A stretch of 64,000 nt of DNA from Natrarchaeobius halalkaliphilus (GCF_003841485.1 NZ_REFY01000002.1:602884-666883), one strand, 5' to 3'; numbered from the stretch's first letter, positions 45,508 through 55,053 are shown. Made by a program: numbers and translations. Notes: generated from the letters alone by a model not told the origin.

Positions 45508-46656
45508 GAGATCGAACTTCGTCGCGGCGGTCTCCATGTCCTTGTCGCCCCGCCCGGAGAGGTTCACGAGGATCGTCTCGTGTTCACCTGTTTCGGCCAG
45601 TTGAATCGCTCGAGCGATGGCGTGACTGGACTCGAGAGCCGGGATGATTCCTTCGGTCTCGGAGAGTTCACGGAGCGCGGCGAGGGCCTCTTCGTCGGTC
45701 ACGCCGTGGTATTCACAGCGGCCGACGGCCCGGAACATGGCGTGTTCGGGACCGACACCCGGATAATCGAGGCCGGCCGACACCGAATGGACCTCGACGT
45801 CGTCGTCGATGACGCGCGTTTTCATTCCGTGGATGACCTCGTCGGTTCCATTCACGAGCGGCGCGGCGTGGCGTTTCGAGTCGGAACCCTCGCCGCCACC
45901 TTCGGCTCCGTAGAACGCCACGTCGTCGTCACGGAACGCGTGGAACAGACCGATCGCGTTCGATCCGCCACCGACGCAGGCGACGGCGGCGTCGGGTAGC
46001 TCGCCCGTTCGATCGAGAATCTGCTCGCGGGCCTCCGTCCCGATGACGCTCTGGAAGTCCCGAACCATTCGCGGGAACGGGTCCGGGCCGACGACGCTCC
46101 CGACGAGATAGTGGGTGTCGTCGACGTTCTGAGCGAAATCCTCGAGCGCGGCGTCGACGGCGTCGGCAAGCCCTTCGCCACCGCGGGTCACTTCGTTGAC
46201 CCGGGCCCCCATGAGTCGCATTCTGAAGACGTTCATCTCCTGGCGCTCGACGTCCTTTTTTCCCATGTAGATCTCCGTCTCGAGGCCGAGCAGGGCACCG
46301 ACCATCGCGGTTGCAGTGCCGTGTTGGCCCGCACCGGTTTCGGCGATTATCCGCCCTCGACCGGCGCGTTTTGCGAGCAGCGCCTGTCCGAGACAGTTGT
46401 TGATCTTGTGTGCGCCGCCGTGGAGGAGGTCCTCGCGCTTGAGATAGATCTCGGCACCGTACCGATTGCTCAGGTTCTCGGCGTAGTACAGCGGTGTTGG
46501 TCGGCCGGCGAACGATTCCAGACGGTCGCGAAACTCGTCTTGGAACGCGTCGGTTCCGGCGACGTCGTCGTAGGCGCTCGCGAGCTGCTCGAGTGGGTCC
46601 TGAAGGGGGTCAGGAACGTATCTCCCACCGTAGCCGTCGAATTCTCCGTCGGGCAT
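45505..46656 (-). CDS. trpB: Tryptophan synthase beta chain (isolated)
   Basis: A 383-residue PLP-dependent TrpB1-type enzyme that makes tryptophan from indole and serine. The Schiff-base Lys is in LHGGAHKINNCLGQALLA and the PLP phosphate loop is GGGSNAIGLFHAF. No trpA or other trp gene is adjacent, although the enzyme usually works in an alpha2beta2 complex; the partner must lie elsewhere or this copy acts alone. Its TGA stop is the end of the 86-bp element, so it shares a terminator-like hairpin with the convergent HIT gene. Confidence 0.94.
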   Translation of the reverse strand: MPDGEFDGYGGRYVPDPLQDPLEQLASAYDDVAGTDAFQDEFRDRLESFAGRPTPLYYAENLSNRYGAEIYLKREDLLHGGAHKINNCLGQALLAKRAGRGRIIAETGAGQHGTATAMVGALLGLETEIYMGKKDVERQEMNVFRMRLMGARVNEVTRGGEGLADAVDAALEDFAQNVDDTHYLVGSVVGPDPFPRMVRDFQSVIGTEAREQILDRTGELPDAAVACVGGGSNAIGLFHAFRDDDVAFYGAEGGGEGSDSKRHAAPLVNGTDEVIHGMKTRVIDDDVEVHSVSAGLDYPGVGPEHAMFRAVGRCEYHGVTDEEALAALRELSETEGIIPALESSHAIARAIQLAETGEHETILVNLSGRGDKDMETAATKFDL

Positions 46657-46860
46657 ACTCGTCCACTTTCGCGTTCACCGTAAAGTAAGTTCTGTGCCGA
46701 CTCGAGAGCGACCGCTACGGTTCCAATCCGCCAGACGAATCGTGCTAATGTGAACACTCGACATGCTCTCGAGTGGGAACGAACGGCGTCAGACGGAGAG
46801 CAGACGTGCGTCAGTGGACGAACACCCGTTTTTATATGTCAGTGTCTGGCAGCCCCGGAT

Positions 46861-47163
46861 ATGACTCATCCGCAACTGTGTCTCGAAATCGCCGAGGAAA
46901 TCGCTTCGCAGGAGGGAGTGACTCCCGAAGCGCTCTCCCCTCCGCTGTACGAGGTCGTCGATACGGAGGCCCTCCAATCTCTCTTCGATCCGAACGATCC
47001 CGACCGGTGTCCGGTTTCGGTCGAGTTCACGTACGAGGGATACACGGTACGTATCGACGGAGCCAACGACGTCACGGTCACGCCCTGTCGGTCCGACAGC
47101 GTAGATCGAGACGGCGACGGTGGACTGCCCGCCGACGCACGGTCGTTGTGTCGCTCTGGCTGA
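46861..47163 (+). CDS. HalOD1 output-domain protein (second copy)
   Basis: A 100-residue protein consisting of a HalOD1-like domain: an initial helical part (LCLEIAEEIASQEGVTPEAL), a PPLYEVVDTEALQSLF middle and a VEFTYEGYTVRIDG strand pair. It ends in an Asp-rich tail. Its stop codon TGA begins the diverged 86-bp-like element at 47161. A related protein is at 4607. Function is unknown but signalling-associated. Confidence 0.8.
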   Translation: MTHPQLCLEIAEEIASQEGVTPEALSPPLYEVVDTEALQSLFDPNDPDRCPVSVEFTYEGYTVRIDGANDVTVTPCRSDSVDRDGDGGLPADARSLCRSG

Positions 47164-47246
47164 TACGGTCGGCTGTACCGAGTTCTCGGAGCGACCACGG
47201 GACGGCACCCGGTCGATCCGGAAATGACTTCGGATTATTGCGATCG
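47161..47246. repeat. Diverged relative of the 86-bp element
   Basis: The sequence opens TGATACGGTCGGCTGTACCG, matching the right end of the element family in reverse orientation, and continues with GAGCGACC and CACCCGGT pieces like the stem. The opposite end is degenerate. Its first three bases are the stop codon of the HalOD1 gene, the same arrangement as at cruF, trpB and the HTH_10 gene. Confidence 0.55.
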
Positions 47247-47423
47247 AGACGCCGGATACTCGTGGCCGACGACGAGCGCGAGAACGTTGATCGCGAGGAG
47301 GCCGAGAAAAACCGAGAGCATGGTCACTGAATCGATTCCAGTGAAAAAGACCGGGAGGTACGCAACGGGCAGGAGAGTTCCGAGCCAGAACCCGGCCGCG
47401 GTAACCGAGTCGTTCAGGTGCAT
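47235..47423 (-). CDS. Small membrane protein
   Basis: A 62-residue protein with two hydrophobic helices (about residues 8-24 and 33-52) and a short charged C-terminus. I use the ATG of MHLNDSVTAAG. No family is recognised. It follows a DUF7511-like gene on the same strand by 13 bp, suggesting an operon. Its stop lies within the diverged palindromic element. Confidence 0.65.
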   Translation of the reverse strand: MHLNDSVTAAGFWLGTLLPVAYLPVFFTGIDSVTMLSVFLGLLAINVLALVVGHEYPASRSQ

Positions 47424-47436
47424 GGCTTCGAGAGTC

Positions 47437-47631
47437 TCAGCGTACTGACTCGAGATCGACGAAGTCGTCCCCACGCGCCGTAACCCAGGCGGATCGAAGC
47501 TCCGCTTCGGTTGCATCGGTGGGAAAGACGGCGCATTCGTCGGGATCATCGTCGTTTTCGACGACAGCGTGCTCGAGTCTGATCGACGGGTTCGGAGCAT
47601 CGGACGGGCGAGAGTCGACGTCGGGAGTCAT
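47437..47631 (-). CDS. DUF7511-like small protein
   Basis: A 64-residue acidic protein whose ENDDDPDECAVFPTDATEAE stretch and WVTARGDDFVDLE ending resemble the small haloarchaeal DUF7511 proteins. Function is unknown. It is followed 13 bp later by the small membrane protein gene. I am confident it is a real small gene, less so of the DUF name. Confidence 0.7.
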   Translation of the reverse strand: MTPDVDSRPSDAPNPSIRLEHAVVENDDDPDECAVFPTDATEAELRSAWVTARGDDFVDLESVR

Positions 47632-47894
47632 GTGATAGCGGGCACCTCCACGTACCAGCAGAGCGTACGCACAGACACACCATTGTTATCGACGTATTAC
47701 TCGAGCGAAGGCAGCCACTCCCGCTCCGGACGGCCACGTTACTGCCAGTTCGATCAGGTGAAAAAGAGTTCCACGAGAAGTAACGTGTTCGGTGTGGGAC
47801 GACCGGAACACGCCGAGTAGGCAACCCCTACGATCACGAAATGCGAACGTTCGGCGGCGAAGAGCAGTGCGTTGAAGCGTCCGCTCGGCGGGTC

Positions 47895-49019
47895 CTAGCC
47901 CTGCGAGCGCGCGCCGAGATCCAGCGACTCGGACGTCTCGGAACCGTCGCGCCGAAGCGTTATTTCCAGCGTCTCTCCGGGACTCGTCTCGAGGGCGAGA
48001 ACGGTCGAAAGTGCGTGTCGGTCGGGAATCGGGTGTCCGTTCATCTCGACGATAACGTCGCCGCCGATTGGAATCGGTTCTCCGTGCTCTCTGGTAACCC
48101 GGTCGGCACCCTGAAGAACGCCATCGGCCGGGCCGCCGGAAACGACCTCGGTGACGATGACGCCGGTCGCCTCCTCGAGATCGTTCGTTTCAGCGATGAT
48201 CCGATCGACGGACGCGAGTCGGATCCCCATATACGAGTGTTCGAACTCGCCGGTTTCGATCAGTGCAGGGACCACCCGATCGGTCAGGGCGGCGGAGATG
48301 GCAAAGCCGATGTTGTCGCCGCCGCCCGCGTTGATGACGCCGACGACGTTCCCGTCCAGATCGACGAGCGGACCGCCGCTGTTTCCCGGATTGACGGCGG
48401 CGTCGGTCTGGACGACGTTCGGGAACGAGAAGGTTCGTCCGGGCGCATCGACGGTTCGTTCGACGCCGCTTACGATACCGGAGGACATCGAGCCCTCGAG
48501 GCCGTAGGGATTTCCGATTGCGAGTACCTGCTGGCCGACCGACGGACTGTATTCGGCCACCGAGAGCGGTGTTGCCGACGATGGAACGTGGTCTGCTTCG
48601 AGAACGGCCAGATCGCTGAACGGATCGGTACCGACGAGTTTGGTGTCCGTCCAGTCGCCGTTGATGTACTGGAGATCGACCTCTTCGCCGTCTGCAACGA
48701 CGTGGTCGTTCGTCACGATGTGGCGGTCGTCGTATACGAACCCAGATCCCTGGCCGCGCCCTTCGCCGCCCGTGAGCGGGTTGTCGACGCCGAACACTCG
48801 GACCTGTGTGACCGAATCGATGATCGCATCGTAGACGTCGGTGAACCCGGCGTCGGTTTCGAGTTCCCCGTCGGTTTCGTGCGTTGCACTCTGTTCCTGT
48901 GAGGAACTCCCCTCGACGGCGCTGTCGCGCTGGGGTGCCGCACAGCCAGCCAACACGCTCGCGAAACCACCACCCGCGAGCGAGAGGAGACGCCGGCGAT
49001 TCAATCGATGGTCATCCAT
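47895..49019 (-). CDS. HtrA/DegP-type serine protease (Tat lipoprotein)
   Basis: A 374-residue exported protease. The N-terminus RRRLLSLAGGGFASVLAGC carries a twin-arginine motif and a lipobox Cys, so it is translocated folded by Tat and anchored to the membrane by lipid. The trypsin-like triad is in TNDHVV (His), DPFSDLAVLEAD (Asp) and NPGNSGGP (Ser), followed by a PDZ domain (GGDVIVEMNGHPIPD). It degrades or refolds damaged extracytoplasmic proteins. The start is the ATG at 49019. Confidence 0.93.
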   Translation of the reverse strand: MDDHRLNRRRLLSLAGGGFASVLAGCAAPQRDSAVEGSSSQEQSATHETDGELETDAGFTDVYDAIIDSVTQVRVFGVDNPLTGGEGRGQGSGFVYDDRHIVTNDHVVADGEEVDLQYINGDWTDTKLVGTDPFSDLAVLEADHVPSSATPLSVAEYSPSVGQQVLAIGNPYGLEGSMSSGIVSGVERTVDAPGRTFSFPNVVQTDAAVNPGNSGGPLVDLDGNVVGVINAGGGDNIGFAISAALTDRVVPALIETGEFEHSYMGIRLASVDRIIAETNDLEEATGVIVTEVVSGGPADGVLQGADRVTREHGEPIPIGGDVIVEMNGHPIPDRHALSTVLALETSPGETLEITLRRDGSETSESLDLGARSQG

Positions 49020-49175
49020 ACTCGACGGATAGGACCCCACCCATTTGAACGCCGGGGGAACGTTCGTGACGCGCGTCGACGACGAGAGCGGACGCCAGAA
49101 CCGAGTCGATCGCGACTCGACATCGTGGCCAGACGAAGGGAAAGCGTGTTACCCGCGGCCACCCACTCTCGCGAC

Positions 49176-50525
49176 ATGATCACGGAAGACGTTCGCGCGC
49201 TGTTGGCGACGGGGGCCGTCTGTGACTCCTGTCTCGGTCGTCCGTTCGCTGAACGGAGCTTTGGACTGACGAACGCCGAACGCGGTCGGGCGCTTCGAAC
49301 CACGGTCGCACTGGCCGACGACGACGATTTCGAACCGGACACCCCTGGCGATTGCTGGGTCTGCGAAGGATACTGCGGAACGTTCGATGCGATCGCTGAT
49401 GCCGTCGTCGACGCGCTCGAGGGAGTGGCGTTCGCGACCTACCAGGTCGGCTCGCAGGTTCCGCCGCTGGTCGAAGAGAACGAGCGGCTCCTTCGCGATG
49501 ACGCCGACCTCAAGCCAGACGTCGGTGAGTCGATAAAACGCGAGGTGAACCGGGAAGTCGGTCGACGGATCGGCGCACGAACCGGGACCGAGGTCGATTT
49601 CGATCGACCGGACGTCCTCGCCGTCGTCGATCTCGAGGGGTTCGACCCGTTCGAAACGCTCGAGTCGAACCGAGTCACGAGTCACGCGGTCGACGTCCAG
49701 GTCAACCCGGCGTTCGTCTACGGCCGGTATCGAAAACTCGAACGCGACATTCCCCAGACCGAGTGGCCCTGTCGGGAGTGTGGTGGCAGCGGCGTCCAGC
49801 TTGGCGACGACGGCGAAGAGCCCTGTGACTACTGCGGCGGCTCGGGCTACATGTACGAGACGAGCGTCGAGCAAGTCGTCAGACCCCACGTCGTCGAGGC
49901 GATGGACGGCGACGAGGGGACGTTCCACGGCGCTGGTCGGGAGGACGTCGACGCTCGAATGCTCGAGGGAGGGCGACCGTTCGTCCTCGAAGTGAAACGA
50001 CCGCGGATCCGCGATCCGGACCCGGCCGACCTCGAACGCGAGATCAACGCTGCGGCCGAGGGGGCGGTCGAAGTCGACGGGCTCCGGCTCGCGACCTACG
50101 AGATGGTCGAGCGCGTCAAAGAACACGACGCGAGCAAACAGTACCGCGCCGACGTCGTCTTCGAGAACCCCGTCGACCGCGACGCGTTCGAGGCCGTACT
50201 CGAGGAGCTCTCGGGAACGACGGTCGAGCAGTACACGCCCCAGCGCGTCGACCACCGGCGGGCGAACCTCACGCGCGAGCGAATCGTCTACGAGATCGGC
50301 GGTGAACTGCTCGAGCCGACGCGTGCGGAGGTCAGAATTCACGGCGCAGGCGGCCTCTACGTCAAAGAACTCATCAGTAGCGACGACGGTCGTACGGATC
50401 CGAGCCTCGCCGGGTTACTCGAGACCGGCGCGGAGGTGACCGCACTCGACGTCACCGGCGTCGACGGAGAAGACGAACCCTTCGAACTCGAGGAGTACTT
50501 CCGGGACGAACCGCGCGCGACGTGA
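49176..50525 (+). CDS. pus10: tRNA pseudouridine(54/55) synthase Pus10
   Basis: A 449-residue archaeal Pus10 that converts U54 and U55 of the tRNA T arm to pseudouridine. The N-terminal region has two CxxC pairs (CDSCLGRPF and CWVCEGYC), a THUMP-like middle and a further CRECGGSG/CDYCGGSG pair, and the catalytic part has GAGREDVDARMLEGGRPFV with the nucleophilic Asp. The ATG at 49176 follows the normal N-terminus. It is followed by rnhB 69 bp later. Confidence 0.93.
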   Translation: MITEDVRALLATGAVCDSCLGRPFAERSFGLTNAERGRALRTTVALADDDDFEPDTPGDCWVCEGYCGTFDAIADAVVDALEGVAFATYQVGSQVPPLVEENERLLRDDADLKPDVGESIKREVNREVGRRIGARTGTEVDFDRPDVLAVVDLEGFDPFETLESNRVTSHAVDVQVNPAFVYGRYRKLERDIPQTEWPCRECGGSGVQLGDDGEEPCDYCGGSGYMYETSVEQVVRPHVVEAMDGDEGTFHGAGREDVDARMLEGGRPFVLEVKRPRIRDPDPADLEREINAAAEGAVEVDGLRLATYEMVERVKEHDASKQYRADVVFENPVDRDAFEAVLEELSGTTVEQYTPQRVDHRRANLTRERIVYEIGGELLEPTRAEVRIHGAGGLYVKELISSDDGRTDPSLAGLLETGAEVTALDVTGVDGEDEPFELEEYFRDEPRAT

Positions 50526-50594
50526 CGCCTCTCGCGACGGACGAGCCGTCCGGACCAGAAAACGATTTACCGGCCGGGACCCCACCGTGAGCGT

Positions 50595-51275
50595 ATGCCA
50601 TTCGGCGTCGACGAGGCCGGAAAGGGACCCGCCCTGGGATCGATGTTCGCCGCGGCCGTCTCCCTCGAGGATCCCGAGTACCTTCCGGAGGGAATCGCTG
50701 ACTCGAAGCGACTGACGCCGGAACGACGGGAGGAACTCGCCGCGACGCTGCGCGACGACGACCGGATCGCCGTCGGCGTCGCTGAGATCACGCCGGCGCG
50801 GATCGATCACCCGGAGACCGACATGAACTCGCTGGCCGTCGACGCCCACGCCGGGGCGATCGACGACGCGTTCACCGACTGTGACCTCGACCCGTCGGAG
50901 GACTCTTCGATCGGCGGCCTCTGTGACGCCTGTGATACCGACGCGGATCGGTTCGCCCGCCGAGTGACCGAGGCGTGTTCGTCCGAGACCGACCGTCGGC
51001 TGGATCTCGAGGCGCGCCACGGCGCGGACGAGGATTCTCCGATCGTCGGTGCGGCGAGCGTGATCGCGAAGGTCGAACGCGACGCCCACGTCGACGCCAT
51101 CGCCGCGGAGCACGGCGACGTCGGTAGCGGCTATCCGAGCGATCCGACGACTCGAGAGTTCCTCGAGACCTACGTCGACGATCACGGCGACCTCCCGCCG
51201 TTCGCGCGCGAGTCGTGGTCGACGTGTGCCGACGTGCTCGCGGCCGCAGAGCAGACCGGGCTCGAGCAGTTCTGA
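50595..51275 (+). CDS. rnhB: Ribonuclease HII
   Basis: A 226-residue RNase HII that cuts RNA of RNA-DNA hybrids and single ribonucleotides. The catalytic acidic residues begin in GVDEAGKGPALGSM, and the conserved SVIAKVERDAHVD block holds a further one. The substrate-binding SDPTTREFLETYV segment is present. Its position between Pus10 and the ion exchanger on the same strand is compatible with a short operon with pus10. Confidence 0.95.
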   Translation: MPFGVDEAGKGPALGSMFAAAVSLEDPEYLPEGIADSKRLTPERREELAATLRDDDRIAVGVAEITPARIDHPETDMNSLAVDAHAGAIDDAFTDCDLDPSEDSSIGGLCDACDTDADRFARRVTEACSSETDRRLDLEARHGADEDSPIVGAASVIAKVERDAHVDAIAAEHGDVGSGYPSDPTTREFLETYVDDHGDLPPFARESWSTCADVLAAAEQTGLEQF

Positions 51276-51407
51276 GGGCGAAACGGAACTCGAGCAGTTC
51301 TGGCGGTCGTCCGAACCATCCGCCGTAGGTGCGATATCGATCTGATTTCGCTCAGTTGAGGAGGGGGGAATCCGTCTCGACCGCTTCAGGGAGCACGTCG
51401 GCGTTTC

Positions 51408-52439
51408 ATGGTCGTGGCCGGCGCAGGGAGAGACGTGCTCGAGGTCCTGACGCTGCTCGGATTGGCCGTCGTGGCGACGGCGGTCGTGTGGAAAGGCAGC
51501 GCGTGGCTCGAAGAAGCGACCAACGATCTCGCGGCGGGCTACGGGGTGCCGTCGATCGTTCAGGGGGCGGTCATCGCGGCCGTGGGCTCGAGTATGCCCG
51601 AGTTGGCGAGCGTGCTCCTCGCGACGTTGCGCCACGGCGAGTTCGAACTCGGCGTCGGGGCCATCGTCGGCTCGGCGGTGTTCAACCTCCTCGTCATCCC
51701 CGGAATCGCGGTACTCGTCGGCGGGCGGATGGACACCAATCGCGACCTCGTCTACAAGGAGTCGCTGTTCTACATGCTCGCGGTCGCTGCGCTCCTGTTG
51801 ACGTTCTCGCTCGCAGTTATCTACTACCCAGTCGAGGGCGATGTTCTCCAGGGGACGGTGACCCGACCGCTCGCGCTATTCCCGCTCGCGCTGTACGCGC
51901 TCTATCTTTTCACACAGTATCTGGACGCGACCGGTTCCGGCGTAGAACCAGCCGACGTGTCGCGTCTCGGAGCCTGGAGCTGGTTCGCTTTCGGACTCGT
52001 ACTCATCGTCGTCGGCGTCGAAGGGCTTGTTCTGGCCGCGATCGGACTCGGGGAGGCGTTCTCGACGCCCGCATTTCTCTGGGGGATGATCGTCGTCGCC
52101 GCCGGTTCGAGCGTTCCGGACGCTTTCGTCAGCGTCGCCGCCGCTCGGAAAGGGCGGGCAAGCGTGAGTCTGGCGAACGTCCTCGGGAGCAATACATTCG
52201 ATCTCCTGGTTGCGATCCCGGCCGGCGTCCTCGTCGCGGGCTCGCTTTCGGTCTCGTTTACGCACGTCGTCCCCATGATGGCCTTTCTGATCCTTGCGAC
52301 CGTCGTCTTCTTCGCCATCGTCCGAACGGACATGCTACTCTCGAAGCGTGAGGCCTGGACGCTACTCGCGCTGTACGGCGTCTTCGTGTGCTGGCTGGTA
52401 CTCGAGAGCGTCGGTGCGACGAACGTCGTTCCGTCCTGA
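51408..52439 (+). CDS. Sodium/calcium exchanger family protein
   Basis: A 343-residue NCX-family antiporter with ten predicted membrane helices in two inverted halves. The alpha repeats are AAVGSSMPELASVLLA and AAGSSVPDAFVSVAAA, holding the ion-binding Ser, Glu and Asp. It exchanges Ca2+ (or other cations) for Na+. No regulatory domain is present in the loop between halves. It is convergent with secD 78 bp away. Confidence 0.92.
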   Translation: MVVAGAGRDVLEVLTLLGLAVVATAVVWKGSAWLEEATNDLAAGYGVPSIVQGAVIAAVGSSMPELASVLLATLRHGEFELGVGAIVGSAVFNLLVIPGIAVLVGGRMDTNRDLVYKESLFYMLAVAALLLTFSLAVIYYPVEGDVLQGTVTRPLALFPLALYALYLFTQYLDATGSGVEPADVSRLGAWSWFAFGLVLIVVGVEGLVLAAIGLGEAFSTPAFLWGMIVVAAGSSVPDAFVSVAAARKGRASVSLANVLGSNTFDLLVAIPAGVLVAGSLSVSFTHVVPMMAFLILATVVFFAIVRTDMLLSKREAWTLLALYGVFVCWLVLESVGATNVVPS

Positions 52440-52516
52440 CTGTCGGGCGACGCTCGAGACCCCGAACGCGACCACGCGAACGCGAGAATCAGCGAACCGA
52501 AATCGTTCGTCCGTCG

Positions 52517-54157
52517 TTACTTGTCCGTCAGCAGACGCTGAAGGATATCACCGTAGGCCGGCCGGGTGATGAGCACTCCGATGAGCACCCCGAGGATCGT
52601 GATGATCGCGAACCCGCGGAGGTCTCCGAGGCTCAACACCGCAAGCGGCGACAGCGCGATGATCGTCGTCGCCGCGGCGGCCCCGATGATCCAGAACGCC
52701 TTCCGGAAGCGAGATTCGAACACCCGCCTCGAGTTGACGTCACCTTCGTCCATCACCTCGTCAGCGATGATGACGAGGTCGTCAACCCCCGTCCCGACGA
52801 CGGCGATGAACCCGGCGACGTGCGAGAGATCGAGCGGCATGCGTATCGCGGCGGCGAACCCGAGCAGGATGAGCACCTCGGCCATCGCGGTGAGGAACAT
52901 CGGCGCGGCGACGCGCGGATCACGGTAGCGCAAGAAGATCATCCCGCAGACGGTCAACACCGCGAGGCCGCCGATGAGCAGCGAGTAGAGCTTGAACTGA
53001 TCGGCGAGGGCGGGCTGGAGCGTGAACGTCTGATCGCGCTCGAAGTCGAGTGGCGCGGTCAGCGCACCGGATTGCAGGTTGACCGCAAGGAAGTGTGCGT
53101 CCTGCTGGGACGGAACGATCATTTCGAAGGTCGGATCGTTCTCCCACGTTCCGGTTCGCATGTTGTCAGCGAGACCGTCGCCCATGCTGTGAGCGTCTAT
53201 GACCTCGTCGTCGACGACCGTGAGCAGACACCACTGGGGATCGTCGGGATCGAAGTCGAACTCGTCGGCTTCGCGATCCTGAATGTGACATCGTCCCTGC
53301 CCTTCGCCGGTAAATCCATGCTCGTTCATGGCCGCCTGGTATTCGGAAGCGGGACTGTTCTCGTCCTCGTCTTCCGTCCCGTCGACCGTGATCGGAACGT
53401 AGTGGTATCCGCGCTCGTCGTTGTACGACGCCACGCCGGAGTCGGCAATTCCTTCGCCCTGCAGAACGGTCTCGTTCGTCTGGTTTCCGTCCTCGTCGGG
53501 ATAGTACGCGACGATTCGAACGTCGCCACGATCGCTCAACAGATCTCGGAGCTCATCCGGAGTCATCCCCGGCACTTCGGTGACGATGTAGTACTGGCCG
53601 CCGAGCGTCGCCTCCTGATAGGCGGACCCGCCGTCCAGACCGGCCTCGTTGATACGCAACTCGATCGTCTGGATGATCTCGTCGCGGGTCTGCTGGGTGA
53701 CGCCCTCCTCGATGTCGTCCTCGGAAACCTCGAGGCCGACGTCCGCGGACTCGAGGGCCGCCGCGAACTCGGCGGGTGTCACCTCGTCGGTGAAAATCTC
53801 CGCAGTGAAGCGGTTTTCTTCCTCGTGGAACCTGACGGTGGCGTCCCTGGTCTCGAGATCGGTGTTCTCGTAGTCGTACTCGTACAGTGCCGAAGCGACC
53901 TGCCGTTGCTCGTCGTGTTCGATGTCGAGGTTGTCGGCGGTCATTCCGGTCGGCGGTGCGCTCACCCGGGTTCCGCCGTCGAGCCCGAGGCCGTACTCGA
54001 TGTTCGTGGGGTTGTCGTCGACGCTCTCGTTTTCGCCGGCTAGCGAGTCGTCAGCGACTATCCCGCCGGGAACGAACAGCGCGACGAGTGCGACGCTGAT
54101 GAACGCCACGAGCAGGACGATCCGCCAGTGTTCTTTGAGGAACGAGACGGGACTCAT
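52517..54157 (-). CDS. secD: Protein translocase subunit SecD
   Basis: A 546-residue SecD with one N-terminal membrane helix (MSPVSFLKEHWRIVLLVAFI), a large extracellular P1 region, and five C-terminal helices. The motifs LGLDGGTRV and the later LIGGLAVLTVCGMIFLRYR and GTGVDDLVIIADEVMD are typical. With SecF it uses the proton or sodium gradient to finish export of Sec substrates. Start and stop codons overlap by TAATG with secF. Confidence 0.95.
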   Translation of the reverse strand: MSPVSFLKEHWRIVLLVAFISVALVALFVPGGIVADDSLAGENESVDDNPTNIEYGLGLDGGTRVSAPPTGMTADNLDIEHDEQRQVASALYEYDYENTDLETRDATVRFHEEENRFTAEIFTDEVTPAEFAAALESADVGLEVSEDDIEEGVTQQTRDEIIQTIELRINEAGLDGGSAYQEATLGGQYYIVTEVPGMTPDELRDLLSDRGDVRIVAYYPDEDGNQTNETVLQGEGIADSGVASYNDERGYHYVPITVDGTEDEDENSPASEYQAAMNEHGFTGEGQGRCHIQDREADEFDFDPDDPQWCLLTVVDDEVIDAHSMGDGLADNMRTGTWENDPTFEMIVPSQQDAHFLAVNLQSGALTAPLDFERDQTFTLQPALADQFKLYSLLIGGLAVLTVCGMIFLRYRDPRVAAPMFLTAMAEVLILLGFAAAIRMPLDLSHVAGFIAVVGTGVDDLVIIADEVMDEGDVNSRRVFESRFRKAFWIIGAAAATTIIALSPLAVLSLGDLRGFAIITILGVLIGVLITRPAYGDILQRLLTDK

Positions 54158-55053
54158 TACGATCTCACCCCCTCGAACTTGTACCAGCGAAGCAGGCTCA
54201 CGTTCAGCAGGTACGTGTTCATCAAGTCGGCCGCGAGCCCGACGAAGAGGACGATCCCGATCGACGCGAGCAACTCGACGCCGAACAGCGTCGCTGCGAT
54301 CCCCATGACGAGCATGGCCGCCATCGACGTCACCGTCATCGTGATACCGGTTCGCGTCGCGCGGTGGGTACTCTCGTAGAAGTCACCACTCCGCCGAAGG
54401 ATGTGGTTGTTCAACAGGATGTCCGAGTCGACCGAGTATCCGATCAACATTAACAGCGCCGCGACGGTTCCGAGCGAGAGCTGGATGCCGGCCACCGCCA
54501 TGAACGCGAGCGGAATCATGATGTCCGAAAACGCCGAGGCGACGATCGCGATGGAGGGAACGAACGTCCGAAAGAGCACGAACGCGAGGACGCTCATCCC
54601 GAGAAAGGCAACGGCGATCCCTAACAGTGCGGTTTGCTGTGTCTGCTCGGCAAAGCTCGCGGAGACCGTCGACTCCGACTGGACGATCGCCGCGTCGCCG
54701 TCGGCCTCGAGATTCGTCTCCGCTTGCGTGCTCAGTGCCTGAATCGCGTCCCTGTCTTCGACACCGGCGAACTGCACCGTGTACTGGTTGTCGACGCCGG
54801 GTGCCTGGATCGCCTGAACCGAGTCGGGCTCGATGTCGAACGTCTCCTGAATCTCCGCTTCGGACGACGTCGTTTGAACGGTCAGTTCCGCTCCGCCAGC
54901 GAAGTCCATCCCCAGCTGTACTGGCGCACCGGTGACCAGAAACGAGCCACTGAGGACGAGCAACGCGACCGCAAGGATCGCAAGCGGAACCGCCGCGAGC
55001 TGGCGATTGCTGTACCGGGAGTACTCAATCTCCGGTACGTCGAAATAGCCCAT
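54157..55053 (-). CDS. secF: Protein translocase subunit SecF
   Basis: A 298-residue SecF with one N-terminal helix, a short external domain and a cluster of five helices. GYSVDSDILLNNHILRR and GMDFAGGAEL are signature stretches. I chose the ATG of MGYFDVPEIEYSRYSNRQ, the usual archaeal N-terminus; an upstream in-frame ATG at 55074 would add seven residues. Order secF-secD is reversed relative to bacteria but is standard in haloarchaea. Confidence 0.95.
   Translation of the reverse strand: MGYFDVPEIEYSRYSNRQLAAVPLAILAVALLVLSGSFLVTGAPVQLGMDFAGGAELTVQTTSSEAEIQETFDIEPDSVQAIQAPGVDNQYTVQFAGVEDRDAIQALSTQAETNLEADGDAAIVQSESTVSASFAEQTQQTALLGIAVAFLGMSVLAFVLFRTFVPSIAIVASAFSDIMIPLAFMAVAGIQLSLGTVAALLMLIGYSVDSDILLNNHILRRSGDFYESTHRATRTGITMTVTSMAAMLVMGIAATLFGVELLASIGIVLFVGLAADLMNTYLLNVSLLRWYKFEGVRS

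Noticed and set aside
52388..54043. Long plus-strand frame of 551 codons opposite secD
   Set aside because: Shadow of secD; it has no recognisable domain and secD motifs are unambiguous.
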